Positions 30,438 to 38,113 of a stretch of 38,160 bases of DNA are shown in pieces (position 1 is the stretch's first letter; each line of letters starts with the position of its first letter). This stretch comes from an uncultured Winogradskyella sp. Its GTDB lineage: Bacteria; Bacteroidota; Bacteroidia; Flavobacteriales; Flavobacteriaceae. The DNA lies in NCBI GenBank assembly GCA_913061495.1, contig CAJXVG010000007.1:1-38160 (forward strand). Reading direction: 5' to 3'. Below the pieces are notes generated by a model. That model saw only the letters and a program-made list of their open reading frames with translations. It made no database searches and was not told the DNA's origin. Position numbers and translations under genes: made by a program.

Positions 30438-30536
30438 GGCTAAAAATCCAACCAAAATTAAACCAAAATTAAACCAAATTATTATTTGTTTTCTTTTAAG
30501 CCCTTGTTTTTATTGTCTTTTTGGTATTACCCCCCA
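30438..30536. repeat. prophage end with tandem 11-base repeats
   Basis: The non-coding stretch between repressor stop and host junction. It holds three head-to-tail copies of AACCAAAATTA (30450-30460, 30461-30471, and 30472-30481 lacking one A). Such iterated sites close to an end are typical transposase-binding sites of Mu-type elements. The outermost bases on the plus strand are ...TTACCCCCCA, giving a CA terminus at 30536. Confidence 0.65.
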
Positions 30537-30967
30537 TAGGAAACTATTATAGGTTCATTTGAAAATTCAAAATAATTTTTAATAACATGCGAGAGACGTG
30601 AGAGATATGCATAGGATTTAGGAAATTTGTTGTCCTTCTCCAATACATCAATATTACCTTTTGTTGTAGAAATTATGATACCAACATTTTCATTCAATTT
30701 GAGGTGAGATTTTCTAATTACATCTGATAAGGAAAGTAACATCAGCTTTTCTAGCTTGGTGTAATCTTCAATATTAGTTAAATGAGAAGCCTCTGCGTTT
30801 AGGGTCTTTTCATTTATTACTGATCCATAAAATGATTTGTGAAACCATTTAATGTCATTAATTAAATCAATTCCAGAGACTTCTTGCTTTACCTTTTTCA
30901 CTACAGATTCACTACCAAAACCTAAGGCAGATATAATTGAATTATGGGAAATATAAGCTTTAGGCAT
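30527..30967 (-). pseudogene. beta-ketoacyl synthase, truncated by prophage
   Basis: Only the first 143 host-coded residues remain. The start (ISHNSIISALGFGSESV) and the IISTTKGNIDVL stretch are those of FabF/KS-type condensing enzymes of flexirubin/dialkylresorcinol clusters, which are near 380-400 residues. The frame breaks at PIIVS, just before the region where the active-site Cys (usually in an NACISG-type motif) should be. It then reads three codons of prophage sequence to a TAA at 30529-30527. The missing part should lie beyond the other prophage end. It overlaps the thioesterase stop by 8 bases, so it belongs to the same operon. Confidence 0.82.
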
Positions 30968-31394
30968 TTATGAGTTTATGTTTTAGTTTCCAGTTTTTAA
31001 AAAACTCTGGTAATGTAAATGACATTTCTCCGGTTTTTAAGTTTGTGAAAACCTGAGTTGTTTCACCAGTACAAACTACAGATCCGTTTTCATTTTTAAT
31101 AGAATATTTAAAGACTAGTTTTGCAGCTCTATGATTTACAAAAGTTGTCTCAACAAAAGCGATATCTCCAAATTGTAAAGGTAATTTATGGTTTGTTTCA
31201 GTACTTACAATTGGTGTAGCGTAGCCTTGTTTTTTAATATCTAAATAAGAGATATTAAATTCTCGTCCAAATGCTTCTCTGCCATCTTCAAAATATTTTA
31301 TGTAATTGCCATGCCAAACAATGCCTAAGGCATCAGTTTCGTTAAAGCGGACTCTTATTGTATGAGTCGTTTTAAGAGGTATACCCATTTGCAT
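30960..31394 (-). CDS. acyl-CoA/ACP thioesterase, hot-dog fold
   Basis: A 144-residue 4HBT-type thioesterase. The motif NETDALGIVWHGNYIKYFE includes the catalytic Asp21 and the conserved His28-Gly-Asn, and a GREAFGREF helix follows. It is the right length for the family. In pigment clusters of flavobacteria such enzymes release or edit acyl-ACP intermediates. Fifth gene of the leftward operon, between dehydratase and the broken ketosynthase. Confidence 0.85.
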   Translation of the reverse strand: MQMGIPLKTTHTIRVRFNETDALGIVWHGNYIKYFEDGREAFGREFNISYLDIKKQGYATPIVSTETNHKLPLQFGDIAFVETTFVNHRAAKLVFKYSIKNENGSVVCTGETTQVFTNLKTGEMSFTLPEFFKNWKLKHKLINA

Positions 31395-31398
31395 AGAA

Positions 31399-31860
31399 TT
31401 AACTTTTTAGTATTGTATTCATTTCAGCAGTAGCCATTATTTTGCTATTAACTTTTGAAACAAATTTTACCATCGTCATGCCAGCAGCTTCGTAAGCAAT
31501 AGTCGCTTCGGTAATTATTGCATCATTAACATTAGGTAATGTAAAGATTTTGGATGATTTAATTGAAGCAATAAAGCCTTCCTTTACCGGAGCCTTGTTT
31601 GCGTAAAATTTATAACCAATGTGAAGTGCTGCAGTTTGTGCCATGTGTTCCATCACTCCGGTTTCAGAAAGATTGCCGTTCTCAACAAATATGTTTTCAT
31701 CAGAAATTATTAAGTTGGATACACCTTTTTTACTGTTATAAAAAAGTAAAGCATCTACCATAATCATAGGCTCACGGTGTGGGAGTAACTTTTTTATAAA
31801 GTTAAGATCAGTGATAGGTGCTTTTAGTTGATTAGTGTTCTCCATTGGTATTTTTATCAT
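31399..31860 (-). CDS. 3-hydroxyacyl-ACP dehydratase (FabZ/FabA-like)
   Basis: A 153-residue hot-dog dehydratase. LLPHREPMIMVD (residues 25-36, His28) and the second motif TGVMEHMAQTAALHIG (Glu71) make up the usual His/Glu active site. It removes water from 3-hydroxyacyl-ACP to form the trans-enoyl chain of a polyene. It overlaps the acyltransferase gene. A second start at 31845 (MENTNQLKAP) would halve the overlap and is also possible. Confidence 0.85.
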   Translation of the reverse strand: MIKIPMENTNQLKAPITDLNFIKKLLPHREPMIMVDALLFYNSKKGVSNLIISDENIFVENGNLSETGVMEHMAQTAALHIGYKFYANKAPVKEGFIASIKSSKIFTLPNVNDAIITEATIAYEAAGMTMVKFVSKVNSKIMATAEMNTILKS

Positions 31861-32728
31861 TCCAAAAGTCGTAAAAATTAAACCATTGTAAAGGATATTT
31901 TTTAATAACGCGTTCTATATTCTGAGTGTATTTTTTTAATAAATCTTTTGCATCTTTTGGTATTACTTCAACACGGCGAGCATACAAATGATAATGATAA
32001 CTGGGTTCTCGCATAACATACACAAAAAGTACAGGTACATCTAAGCGACTTCCTAAATAAAAAGGTCCTAAAGGAAATTTTGTTTTTTTACCCAACAATT
32101 CCGCTTCCATACATTTAGTGTCAGCCAAATAACGATCTCCGGCAATACAAATAATTCTGTTTTCTGCCAGTGCTGCATTTATTTCAAATATATGAGAAAA
32201 ATCATCCTTTACTATGATGAACTGCATCTGATCGCGTTTTAGATATTGGTTTAAATAGTCCTTAATATCTTCGTGATCCTGATCTGTAATAACAATGCTA
32301 ACTGCAGCGTCTGTTAAACGTTCTCTAAAGAAATATTGAGCCAGTTCAAAGTTACCAACATGGGCACTAATTAAAATGCCACCTTTATTAAGGCTTAAGG
32401 TTTCTTTCAGAATTTTTTCACCATCAAATTCAAACGTATAATTTTTTCTCAATCCTGCTGATATAGCAATTTTATCTATTAAAGTTTGTCCAAATACATA
32501 ATAGGTTTTGTAGATGCTAATTGTGCTTTTAAGCCATGAATAATTAAGACGCTTTCTAAAATAGTAACTGAGACCGCGTACATTTTTACGAGAAAATAAA
32601 TAGAAATAAGGAATTGGTAAATGCATTAATGCATATGCTGCTTTAATTCCAAATTTTTTAATAAAAAACACAAAGACTTTAAATCCAAAAACGGTACCTC
32701 TAGATTTGCCGTCCCATTCTGCTGCCAT
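31832..32728 (-). CDS. LpxL/HtrB-type acyltransferase
   Basis: A 298-residue membrane-associated acyltransferase. The HX4E motif is SAHVGNFE (His123, Glu128). GDRYLADTKCMEAELLGKKT and FPLGPFYLGSRLDVPVLFVY follow as in lipid A lauroyl-transferase relatives. In flexirubin and aryl-polyene clusters such an enzyme is thought to join pigment acid to a lipid or alcohol partner. It follows the ketoreductase gene after a 79-base gap in which no gene is seen. Confidence 0.85.
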   Translation of the reverse strand: MAAEWDGKSRGTVFGFKVFVFFIKKFGIKAAYALMHLPIPYFYLFSRKNVRGLSYYFRKRLNYSWLKSTISIYKTYYVFGQTLIDKIAISAGLRKNYTFEFDGEKILKETLSLNKGGILISAHVGNFELAQYFFRERLTDAAVSIVITDQDHEDIKDYLNQYLKRDQMQFIIVKDDFSHIFEINAALAENRIICIAGDRYLADTKCMEAELLGKKTKFPLGPFYLGSRLDVPVLFVYVMREPSYHYHLYARRVEVIPKDAKDLLKKYTQNIERVIKKYPLQWFNFYDFWNDKNTNGEH

Positions 32729-32807
32729 TATTGTTTAAACAATTTAGTTGAGTTGAAAATAAAAGAATCAAATTTACAAGAATTTTGTGTTCTTTAGATG
32801 AAATTCT

Positions 32808-33548
32808 CTAATAGATTCCACCATTGATATTTACCACTTCACCAGTTATATAAGAAGCTTTTTTCGAAACTAAGAAAGATACCAAATGAGCAACTTCCTC
32901 GGGTTTTCCAAAGCGATTGGTTGGTATCATTTTTTTAAGTTCCTTTTCGTCTAAATCTTTGGTCATATCAGTTTTAATAAACCCAGGGGCAACAGCATTT
33001 ACAGTTACATTTTTCTTGGCAATTTCTAGGGCAAGTGATTTAGTGGCAGCTATAACAGCTCCTTTTGCGGCTGCATAATTGGTTTGGCCAACAGCTCCTT
33101 TTAAGGCTGAAACGGAAACCATATTTACTATTCTTCCAAACTTATTCAAAAGCATGTTTTTAAGTAAATGATTGGTAACATTGTAAAAACCATTAATAGA
33201 AGTGTCCAAAACATCATTCCAATCATTTGGTTTCATCCATAAAAATAAGCCGTCTTTTGTAATTCCGGCATTGTTGACCAAAACTTCAATTATAGCATCT
33301 TTATTAGTTTGTTGCCAAGCATTGATTTGTTCTGTAACTTCTTGTTTATTGGCAACGTTAAATTGAATTATTTCTCCAAAACCACCAATTTCTTCAATGA
33401 CTTTTAGGGTTTCTAAAGCTGCATTTTTATTGTTGTTATAATTGATGAGAATTGTATATTCTGTATCCTTTGCTAATTGCAAGCAAATGGCTCTGCCAAT
33501 TCCTCTTGAACCGCCTGTAACTAAAGCATATTTCTTTTGCGTTTTCAA
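32808..33548 (-). CDS. 3-oxoacyl-ACP reductase (FabG-type SDR)
   Basis: A 246-residue short-chain dehydrogenase. The cofactor motif is TGGSRGIG (11-18), NNAG is at 92-95, and the catalytic residues are Ser145, Tyr158 and Lys162 (YAAAKGA). The C-terminal YITGEVVNINGGIY is typical of FabG. It reduces 3-oxoacyl-ACP during chain extension. The ATG overlaps the ammonia-lyase stop by 4 bases, so the two are translationally coupled. Confidence 0.9.
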   Translation of the reverse strand: MKTQKKYALVTGGSRGIGRAICLQLAKDTEYTILINYNNNKNAALETLKVIEEIGGFGEIIQFNVANKQEVTEQINAWQQTNKDAIIEVLVNNAGITKDGLFLWMKPNDWNDVLDTSINGFYNVTNHLLKNMLLNKFGRIVNMVSVSALKGAVGQTNYAAAKGAVIAATKSLALEIAKKNVTVNAVAPGFIKTDMTKDLDEKELKKMIPTNRFGKPEEVAHLVSFLVSKKASYITGEVVNINGGIY

Positions 33549-35077
33549 TTTGTAATATCGTTAGTAATAATAAACTCTTTAACCTGTTTTACAAATGGAA
33601 ACATAACCATATCCTCCTTAAAAACAGGAACTATTTCTCTAATATCCTTATACATTTTACTTGTACGGGTTGATACCTCGTTTTGTACGCCCAGATACTC
33701 AATGGCCTGAACAATGGTTATAAGTTCAATTGCCATAACTTCAAAGGTGTTTTCAATTACTTTTTTAGTAATTAAAGCTGCATTGGTGCCCATACTTACA
33801 ATATCTTGGTTGTCATTGTTGTTAGGGATGCTATGTACGTACATTGGGTTAGAAAGCATTTGGTTTTCTGCCGTCGTTGAAGTCGCTGTAAACTGTACTC
33901 CTTGCATACCAAAATTTAGACCTAGCGTACCAAGATTTACAAACGGAGGGAGGATATCGTTAAGTTTTGGATTTAATAAGTAGTTTAATTGTCGCTCAGC
34001 TAACATACTCATTTTTGTAACCACTAATTTTAGTTTATCCATTTCTAATGATACATAGTCACCATGAAAATTTCCGCCGTGATAAACATGTTTATTTTCT
34101 ACATCTACAATAGGGTTATCGTTGGCAGAATTAATTTCTTCAAAAAGAATTCTCTCCGTATGGTTTAGCGTATCAAGTACTGGTCCTAATATTTGCGGAA
34201 CACAGCGTAGTGAATAGTATTCTTGTACTTTATCCTCAAAAACAGTAACATTTTTGTTTTCTGTATATAAATGATGCTCACGTTTTTTCACAAGTGAACT
34301 ATCCTTTAAATGCTGGCGCATTTGTTTAGCAATATCTTGCTGACCTTTATGTTTTTTAGAAGCATTGAGTTCTACTGATAAATGATCGTCATAAGCCTTT
34401 ACAATTTCGTTTATTGATGCCGAAGCTGCTATCATCCAATTTAATAAACGCCTTGTGTAAATTGTGTTTACAATACCAATACCTGTCATTACAGAAGTGC
34501 CGTTCATTAACGCAAGACCTTCACGTAATTCAACTGAAATAGGCTTTAATTTTTCTTTTTTAAATACATTTTGCGTTAAGTGGCGCTCACCATTATAAAA
34601 TACTTCACCTTCGCCAATTAATACTAAAGCTAAATGTGCTAATTGCACCAAATCTCCACTCGCACCAACTCCTCCATGTTCATAGATTATTGGAGTTATG
34701 TTTCTGTTTATAAGCTCTGCCATTAATTCAATGGCACTTTTGTGTACACCAGAGTTACCTAATGATAAAGTGTTTAAACGAGCCAACATGGCAGCTTTTA
34801 CGTATTTTGGAGGAATGGCATTTCCGGAGCCTGAAGCGTGACTGCGAATTAGATTATACTGAAGTTTAATTCGTTCTGAATCCTCAATTTTATATTGTGC
34901 CATTGGACCAAAACCTGTGTTAACTCCATAAATCACTTTTTTTTCGGAAAATGATTTTAAGAATTCAAAACTTTTTTCAACAGTTTCAATTACAGAAGAA
35001 TCTATTTCCAAAGTGCTTCCTTCAAAAATAATTTGATAAAACGATTTTAATTCAAGCTTGCCTTTGAGTGTTAACAT
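33545..35077 (-). CDS. tal: tyrosine ammonia-lyase (MIO-type)
   Basis: A 510-residue lyase of the HAL/PAL/TAL superfamily. The MIO prosthetic group forms from Ala139-Ser140-Gly141 (GGVGASGDLVQLAH). The catalytic Tyr50 is in YGVNTGFGPMAQY, and LQYNLIRSHASGSG is the substrate-selector loop. NPMYVHSIPNNNDNQDIVSM follows later. The sequence is close in memory to the flavobacterial tyrosine ammonia-lyases, which supply 4-coumarate as starter for flexirubin pigments. Histidase activity is the main alternative. First gene of the operon, with a recognisable promoter upstream. Confidence 0.87.
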   Translation of the reverse strand: MLTLKGKLELKSFYQIIFEGSTLEIDSSVIETVEKSFEFLKSFSEKKVIYGVNTGFGPMAQYKIEDSERIKLQYNLIRSHASGSGNAIPPKYVKAAMLARLNTLSLGNSGVHKSAIELMAELINRNITPIIYEHGGVGASGDLVQLAHLALVLIGEGEVFYNGERHLTQNVFKKEKLKPISVELREGLALMNGTSVMTGIGIVNTIYTRRLLNWMIAASASINEIVKAYDDHLSVELNASKKHKGQQDIAKQMRQHLKDSSLVKKREHHLYTENKNVTVFEDKVQEYYSLRCVPQILGPVLDTLNHTERILFEEINSANDNPIVDVENKHVYHGGNFHGDYVSLEMDKLKLVVTKMSMLAERQLNYLLNPKLNDILPPFVNLGTLGLNFGMQGVQFTATSTTAENQMLSNPMYVHSIPNNNDNQDIVSMGTNAALITKKVIENTFEVMAIELITIVQAIEYLGVQNEVSTRTSKMYKDIREIVPVFKEDMVMFPFVKQVKEFIITNDITN

Positions 35078-35115
35078 ATATGGCTGATTCGATGGATTTT
35101 TCAGGATTTTTATTC

Positions 35116-35140
35116 AATAACCAAACGTAAAGTGGTTATT
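35116..35140. promoter_or_regulatory. inverted repeat over the ammonia-lyase promoter
   Basis: AATAACCA (35116-35123) and TGGTTATT (35133-35140) are exact inverted arms around 9 bases. The repeat covers the -7 box of the leftward promoter, so it may be an operator that controls the pigment operon, or a leader hairpin. Confidence 0.5.
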
Positions 35141-35152
35141 TTTGGTTCACAA
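35122..35152 (-). promoter_or_regulatory. promoter of the pigment operon
   Basis: On the minus strand TTG (35152-35150) and TACGTTTG (35129-35122) are separated by 20 bases. This matches the Bacteroidota consensus TTG - 17 to 23 bases - TAnnTTTG. Transcription should start near 35115, giving a leader of about 38 bases before the ammonia-lyase ATG at 35077. Confidence 0.65.
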
Positions 35153-35188
35153 ATTTAAAATAATAAATTACTTATTGCTTCACATTCT

Positions 35189-36421
35189 ATGACTGATATA
35201 AATGTAGACGTACTTATAATAGGTGCAGGTCCTTCAGGATGTGTCGCTGCAGCTTATCTTCATAAAAAAGGGATTAATGTTAAAGTGGTTGAAAAAAATG
35301 AATTTCCTCGTTTTGTAATAGGCGAAAGTTTACTGCCAAGATGTATGGATCATTTTGAAGAAGTTGATTTATTGGATTGTCTTATTTCAAAAGGTTTTGA
35401 AGTAAAGAAAGGAGCGAGATTTATTAGGAAAGATACCGTATGCGAATTTGATTTTAGCAAAAAACATACAGATGGTTATAACTGGACATGGCAGGCACCA
35501 CGTGCGGATTTTGATAAAACATTAACGGATGAATTAGAACAAAGAGGTATAGATATTTCATTTAAACACGAAGTTTTGGATGTTCAATTCATTAAAGATG
35601 GGACTTCTATATCAACTGTGAAATTGAGCAATGATTATCATTATAAAATAAAAGCTAAGTTTATAATTGATGCCAGTGGTTTTGGAAGGGTTTTACCAAG
35701 ATTATTAAACCTAGATAAGCCTTCTAAAATACCACAACATTCATCTATTTTCAGTCACGTTAAAGATGTTAACCGCCCAAAAGGTAGAGAAGGTACGTTG
35801 ATTACTTTTGATGTTATTGATAAAGATTGTTGGTTGTGGGTTATTCCATTTTCTAATGGAAACACAAGTATTGGATATGTCTGTACAACTGACTTTTTAA
35901 ATCGTTTTAAAGGTAGTGCTACAGAAATATTACAAGAGATGCTCAAGCTTTCTGATTATTACTACGAACGCTTCAAAGAAATGGACTTTTTATTTAAGCC
36001 GGTCATTATAAGAAACCATTCTAAGTCTGTAAAGCAACTTTACGGAAACGGTTATGTGCTAACTGGAAACAGTGCAGAATTCCTAGATCCTGTTTTCTCT
36101 TCAGGAGTAACATTTGCAACTGAGTCAGGTCTTTTAGCAGCCAAGTTAATTGCCAAAGCTTTGAATGGTGAGGTGGTTGATTGGGATACTTCATATTCCA
36201 ATTACATCAAAGAAGGAGTTACAGTTTTTGGGACTTATGTTAAAGAATGGTACACTGGTAATTTACAGACCATATTTTTTGAAGGAGAAACAAATCCAGA
36301 AATTAAAAAACAAATATGTGCTGTTTTAGCAGGTTATGTCTGGGATAAATCAAATCCTTTTGTTAAAAATCATAACCGACTGCTACCCACTTTGGCTCAC
36401 GTAATTAGGATGGGAGTTTAA
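35189..36421 (+). CDS. flavin-dependent oxidoreductase/halogenase-like
   Basis: A 410-residue FAD enzyme. The dinucleotide motif is GAGPSG (12-17). GESLLPR (44-50), then GFEVKKGARF with Lys72/Lys73 and CWLWVIP (213-219), are close to the flavin-dependent halogenase pattern (GxxxxP, catalytic Lys, WxWxIP). GNSAEFLDPVFSSGV (from 292) is typical of this group. It could halogenate or hydroxylate the aromatic head of the pigment; some flexirubins are chlorinated. A plain FAD monooxygenase is the alternative. Divergent from the ammonia-lyase across a 111-base regulatory gap. Confidence 0.8.
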   Translation: MTDINVDVLIIGAGPSGCVAAAYLHKKGINVKVVEKNEFPRFVIGESLLPRCMDHFEEVDLLDCLISKGFEVKKGARFIRKDTVCEFDFSKKHTDGYNWTWQAPRADFDKTLTDELEQRGIDISFKHEVLDVQFIKDGTSISTVKLSNDYHYKIKAKFIIDASGFGRVLPRLLNLDKPSKIPQHSSIFSHVKDVNRPKGREGTLITFDVIDKDCWLWVIPFSNGNTSIGYVCTTDFLNRFKGSATEILQEMLKLSDYYYERFKEMDFLFKPVIIRNHSKSVKQLYGNGYVLTGNSAEFLDPVFSSGVTFATESGLLAAKLIAKALNGEVVDWDTSYSNYIKEGVTVFGTYVKEWYTGNLQTIFFEGETNPEIKKQICAVLAGYVWDKSNPFVKNHNRLLPTLAHVIRMGV

Positions 36422-36461
36422 TGTGTGATTAACTTTTGAAATTTTCCGATTAGAAAATAAA

Positions 36462-36477
36462 ACTATGCACGCATAGT
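36462..36477. promoter_or_regulatory. palindromic operator upstream of NMO gene
   Basis: ACTATGC AC GCATAGT is a perfect palindrome with 7-base arms. It lies 7 bases upstream of a -7-like TATCTTTA (36485-36492) and 32 bases before the start codon. Position and shape suit a MarR-type regulator. No regulator gene is present in the window. Confidence 0.6.
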
Positions 36478-36509
36478 AATTTTTATATCTTTACGAAAAT
36501 TTTATTGAA

Positions 36510-37460
36510 ATGAATCCAACTAAAATAACTCAACTTCTCAAAATTAAATATCCTATAATACAAGCACCAATGTTTTTGGTCTCTAATGTTGCTATGGTTA
36601 CTGAAGCAATGAAAGCTGGTATAGCAGGTTGCATACCTGCATTAAATTACAGAACACTTGAGGAATTAAGAGCTGCGGCAAAAGAGTTAAAAGCAAATAA
36701 AGTTGAAGGTGGTTCATTTGGTTTTAACTTAATCGTTAATAAATCTAACATAAAATACAGAGGTCAACTTGAGGTTCTGTGTGAAGAAGGTTGTGATTTT
36801 ATTATAACTTCTTTAGGAAGTCCTGAGGAAACTATAAAGCAAGCTCATGCTGCTGGCATTAAAGTGTTTTGCGATGTGACAGACTTGAGATTTGCCAAGA
36901 AAGTAGAACAATTGGGTGCTGATGCAGCAATTGCTGTAAATAGTGAAGCTGGTGGTCACCGTGGAAATCTATCACCGCAAGAATTAACTTCATTATTGAA
37001 CAAGGAATTAAATATTCCGGTGATTTCAGCAGGTGGAGTAGGTTGTAAAGCAGATATAGATAAAATGTTGAGTTATGGAGCAGAAGGAGTTTCCGTAGGA
37101 AGCCCATTTATAGCTTCGGTTGAAGCAAGTGTAACTGATGAGTACAAACAAGCTTGTGTAGATTATGGAGCAGATGATATCATTATGACCGAACGTATTT
37201 CTGGTACTCCTTGCACAGTAATTAATACACCATATGTTAAAAAAATAGGCACTAAAGCTACGTGGATAGAAAATCTTTTGAATAAAAACCGAACCCTAAA
37301 GAAATGGGTGAAAATGATTCGGTTTTCAATTGGTATGAAAGCTACTGAAAAAGCAGCAAAAAAAGCGACATATAAAACTGTTTGGGTTGCTGGCCCAAGT
37401 ATAGAACATACTAACGCTATTTTACCTGTTAAGGATATTGTAGCCAACTTAACTGTATAA
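36510..37460 (+). CDS. nitronate monooxygenase-like FMN enzyme
   Basis: A 316-residue TIM-barrel flavoprotein of the nitronate monooxygenase / FabK family. YPIIQAPMFLVSN sits at the N-terminus. SEAGGHRG (145-152) contains the catalytic His150, and ISAGGVG plus YGAEGVSVGSPFIAS form the FMN phosphate site. It may oxidise alkyl nitronates or act as an enoyl reductase. It is read separately from the pigment genes and probably controlled through the palindrome upstream. Confidence 0.85.
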   Translation: MNPTKITQLLKIKYPIIQAPMFLVSNVAMVTEAMKAGIAGCIPALNYRTLEELRAAAKELKANKVEGGSFGFNLIVNKSNIKYRGQLEVLCEEGCDFIITSLGSPEETIKQAHAAGIKVFCDVTDLRFAKKVEQLGADAAIAVNSEAGGHRGNLSPQELTSLLNKELNIPVISAGGVGCKADIDKMLSYGAEGVSVGSPFIASVEASVTDEYKQACVDYGADDIIMTERISGTPCTVINTPYVKKIGTKATWIENLLNKNRTLKKWVKMIRFSIGMKATEKAAKKATYKTVWVAGPSIEHTNAILPVKDIVANLTV

Positions 37461-37509
37461 ATAAGGTCGCTTTAATTTTATTACCTTAGTTTAATATAAA
37501 TTACTTTTT

Positions 37510-37923
37510 ATGAAAAATGCACTTATCCTCTTCTTTGTGTTGCCATATTTATTTTTCACTACAAACATTCAAAAAACAGATTTTGTAGGGAAATGGACTG
37601 GTGAGGATAATGGGGAAATAGGCTTTATTATTTTTGACGATGAAGGCTATGCGGCTTTTGAGGTTAATGGACAGTTATTAGGTGGAAAAGATTTTGAAAT
37701 GAATGGCGAAAAAGGGGAGATGACCTACAAAATTGACGATTCTAAAGACCCTATAGAAATAGATCTTACCATGCGAAAATTTACTTCAAAAGAAGAAAGA
37801 ACGTTGTTGTGCATCGCAAAATTTACTGATAAAAATAACTTAATGTTCGCTATGGGTTATGGAGATACAAGACCTGTAGATTTTAATGGAGATGAAACCA
37901 TTGAACTACAACGTGTAGAATAA
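37510..37923 (+). CDS. small exported lipocalin-like hypothetical protein
   Basis: A 137-residue protein with an N-terminal hydrophobic export signal (MKNALILFFVLPYLFFTTN). The body is a run of beta-strands beginning FVGKWTGEDNGEIGFIIFDD, the GxW opening typical of small lipocalin-like barrels, and ends ETIELQRVE. No catalytic residue is evident. It follows the NMO gene by 49 bases and may share its transcript. Confidence 0.65.
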   Translation: MKNALILFFVLPYLFFTTNIQKTDFVGKWTGEDNGEIGFIIFDDEGYAAFEVNGQLLGGKDFEMNGEKGEMTYKIDDSKDPIEIDLTMRKFTSKEERTLLCIAKFTDKNNLMFAMGYGDTRPVDFNGDETIELQRVE

Positions 37924-38087
37924 TTTTATTCAAAAGGAATTCAGAAAAGATATTGATATCCCTAGACTTTATTCTTTGCTTAATCGATAAAATTATGTCG
38001 TTTAAAGCCTAATTCTCTTTACATATAAGACCAACTTAGTTACTTTTATATAAACTTAAAAAATAAGTCATAAAAAGAGTGAAATCA

Positions 38088-38113
38088 ATGTCTAAACGCA
38101 TTTTATTTATTAG
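38088..38113 (+). CDS. start of a gene cut by the contig end
   Basis: After 164 bases with no gene visible (37924-38087, AT-rich), an ATG at 38088 opens MSKRILFI before genome sequence gives way to adapter. Eight codons are too few to name it. The hydrophobic opening resembles many nucleotide-binding or glycosyltransferase starts. Confidence 0.3.

Larger units (their letters stand above)
27..30536 (-). mobile_element. Mu-like transposable prophage, left part missing
   Basis: The block holds a MuA-type DDE transposase, a MuB-type ATPase, an S24 repressor, and Mu-family head and contractile-tail genes (gp28, gp29, gp30/MuF, gp36, protease/scaffold, sheath, tube, hub). The transposase-proximal end is placed at 30536. 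There the host ketosynthase reading frame stops, and the inward sequence on the minus strand starts TGGGGGGTAATACC, which fits the TG...CA ends of Mu-type elements. The other end is not present because the assembly stops at an adapter. A target-site duplication therefore cannot be checked, and the exact junction is uncertain by a few bases (30536-30539). Confidence 0.92.
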
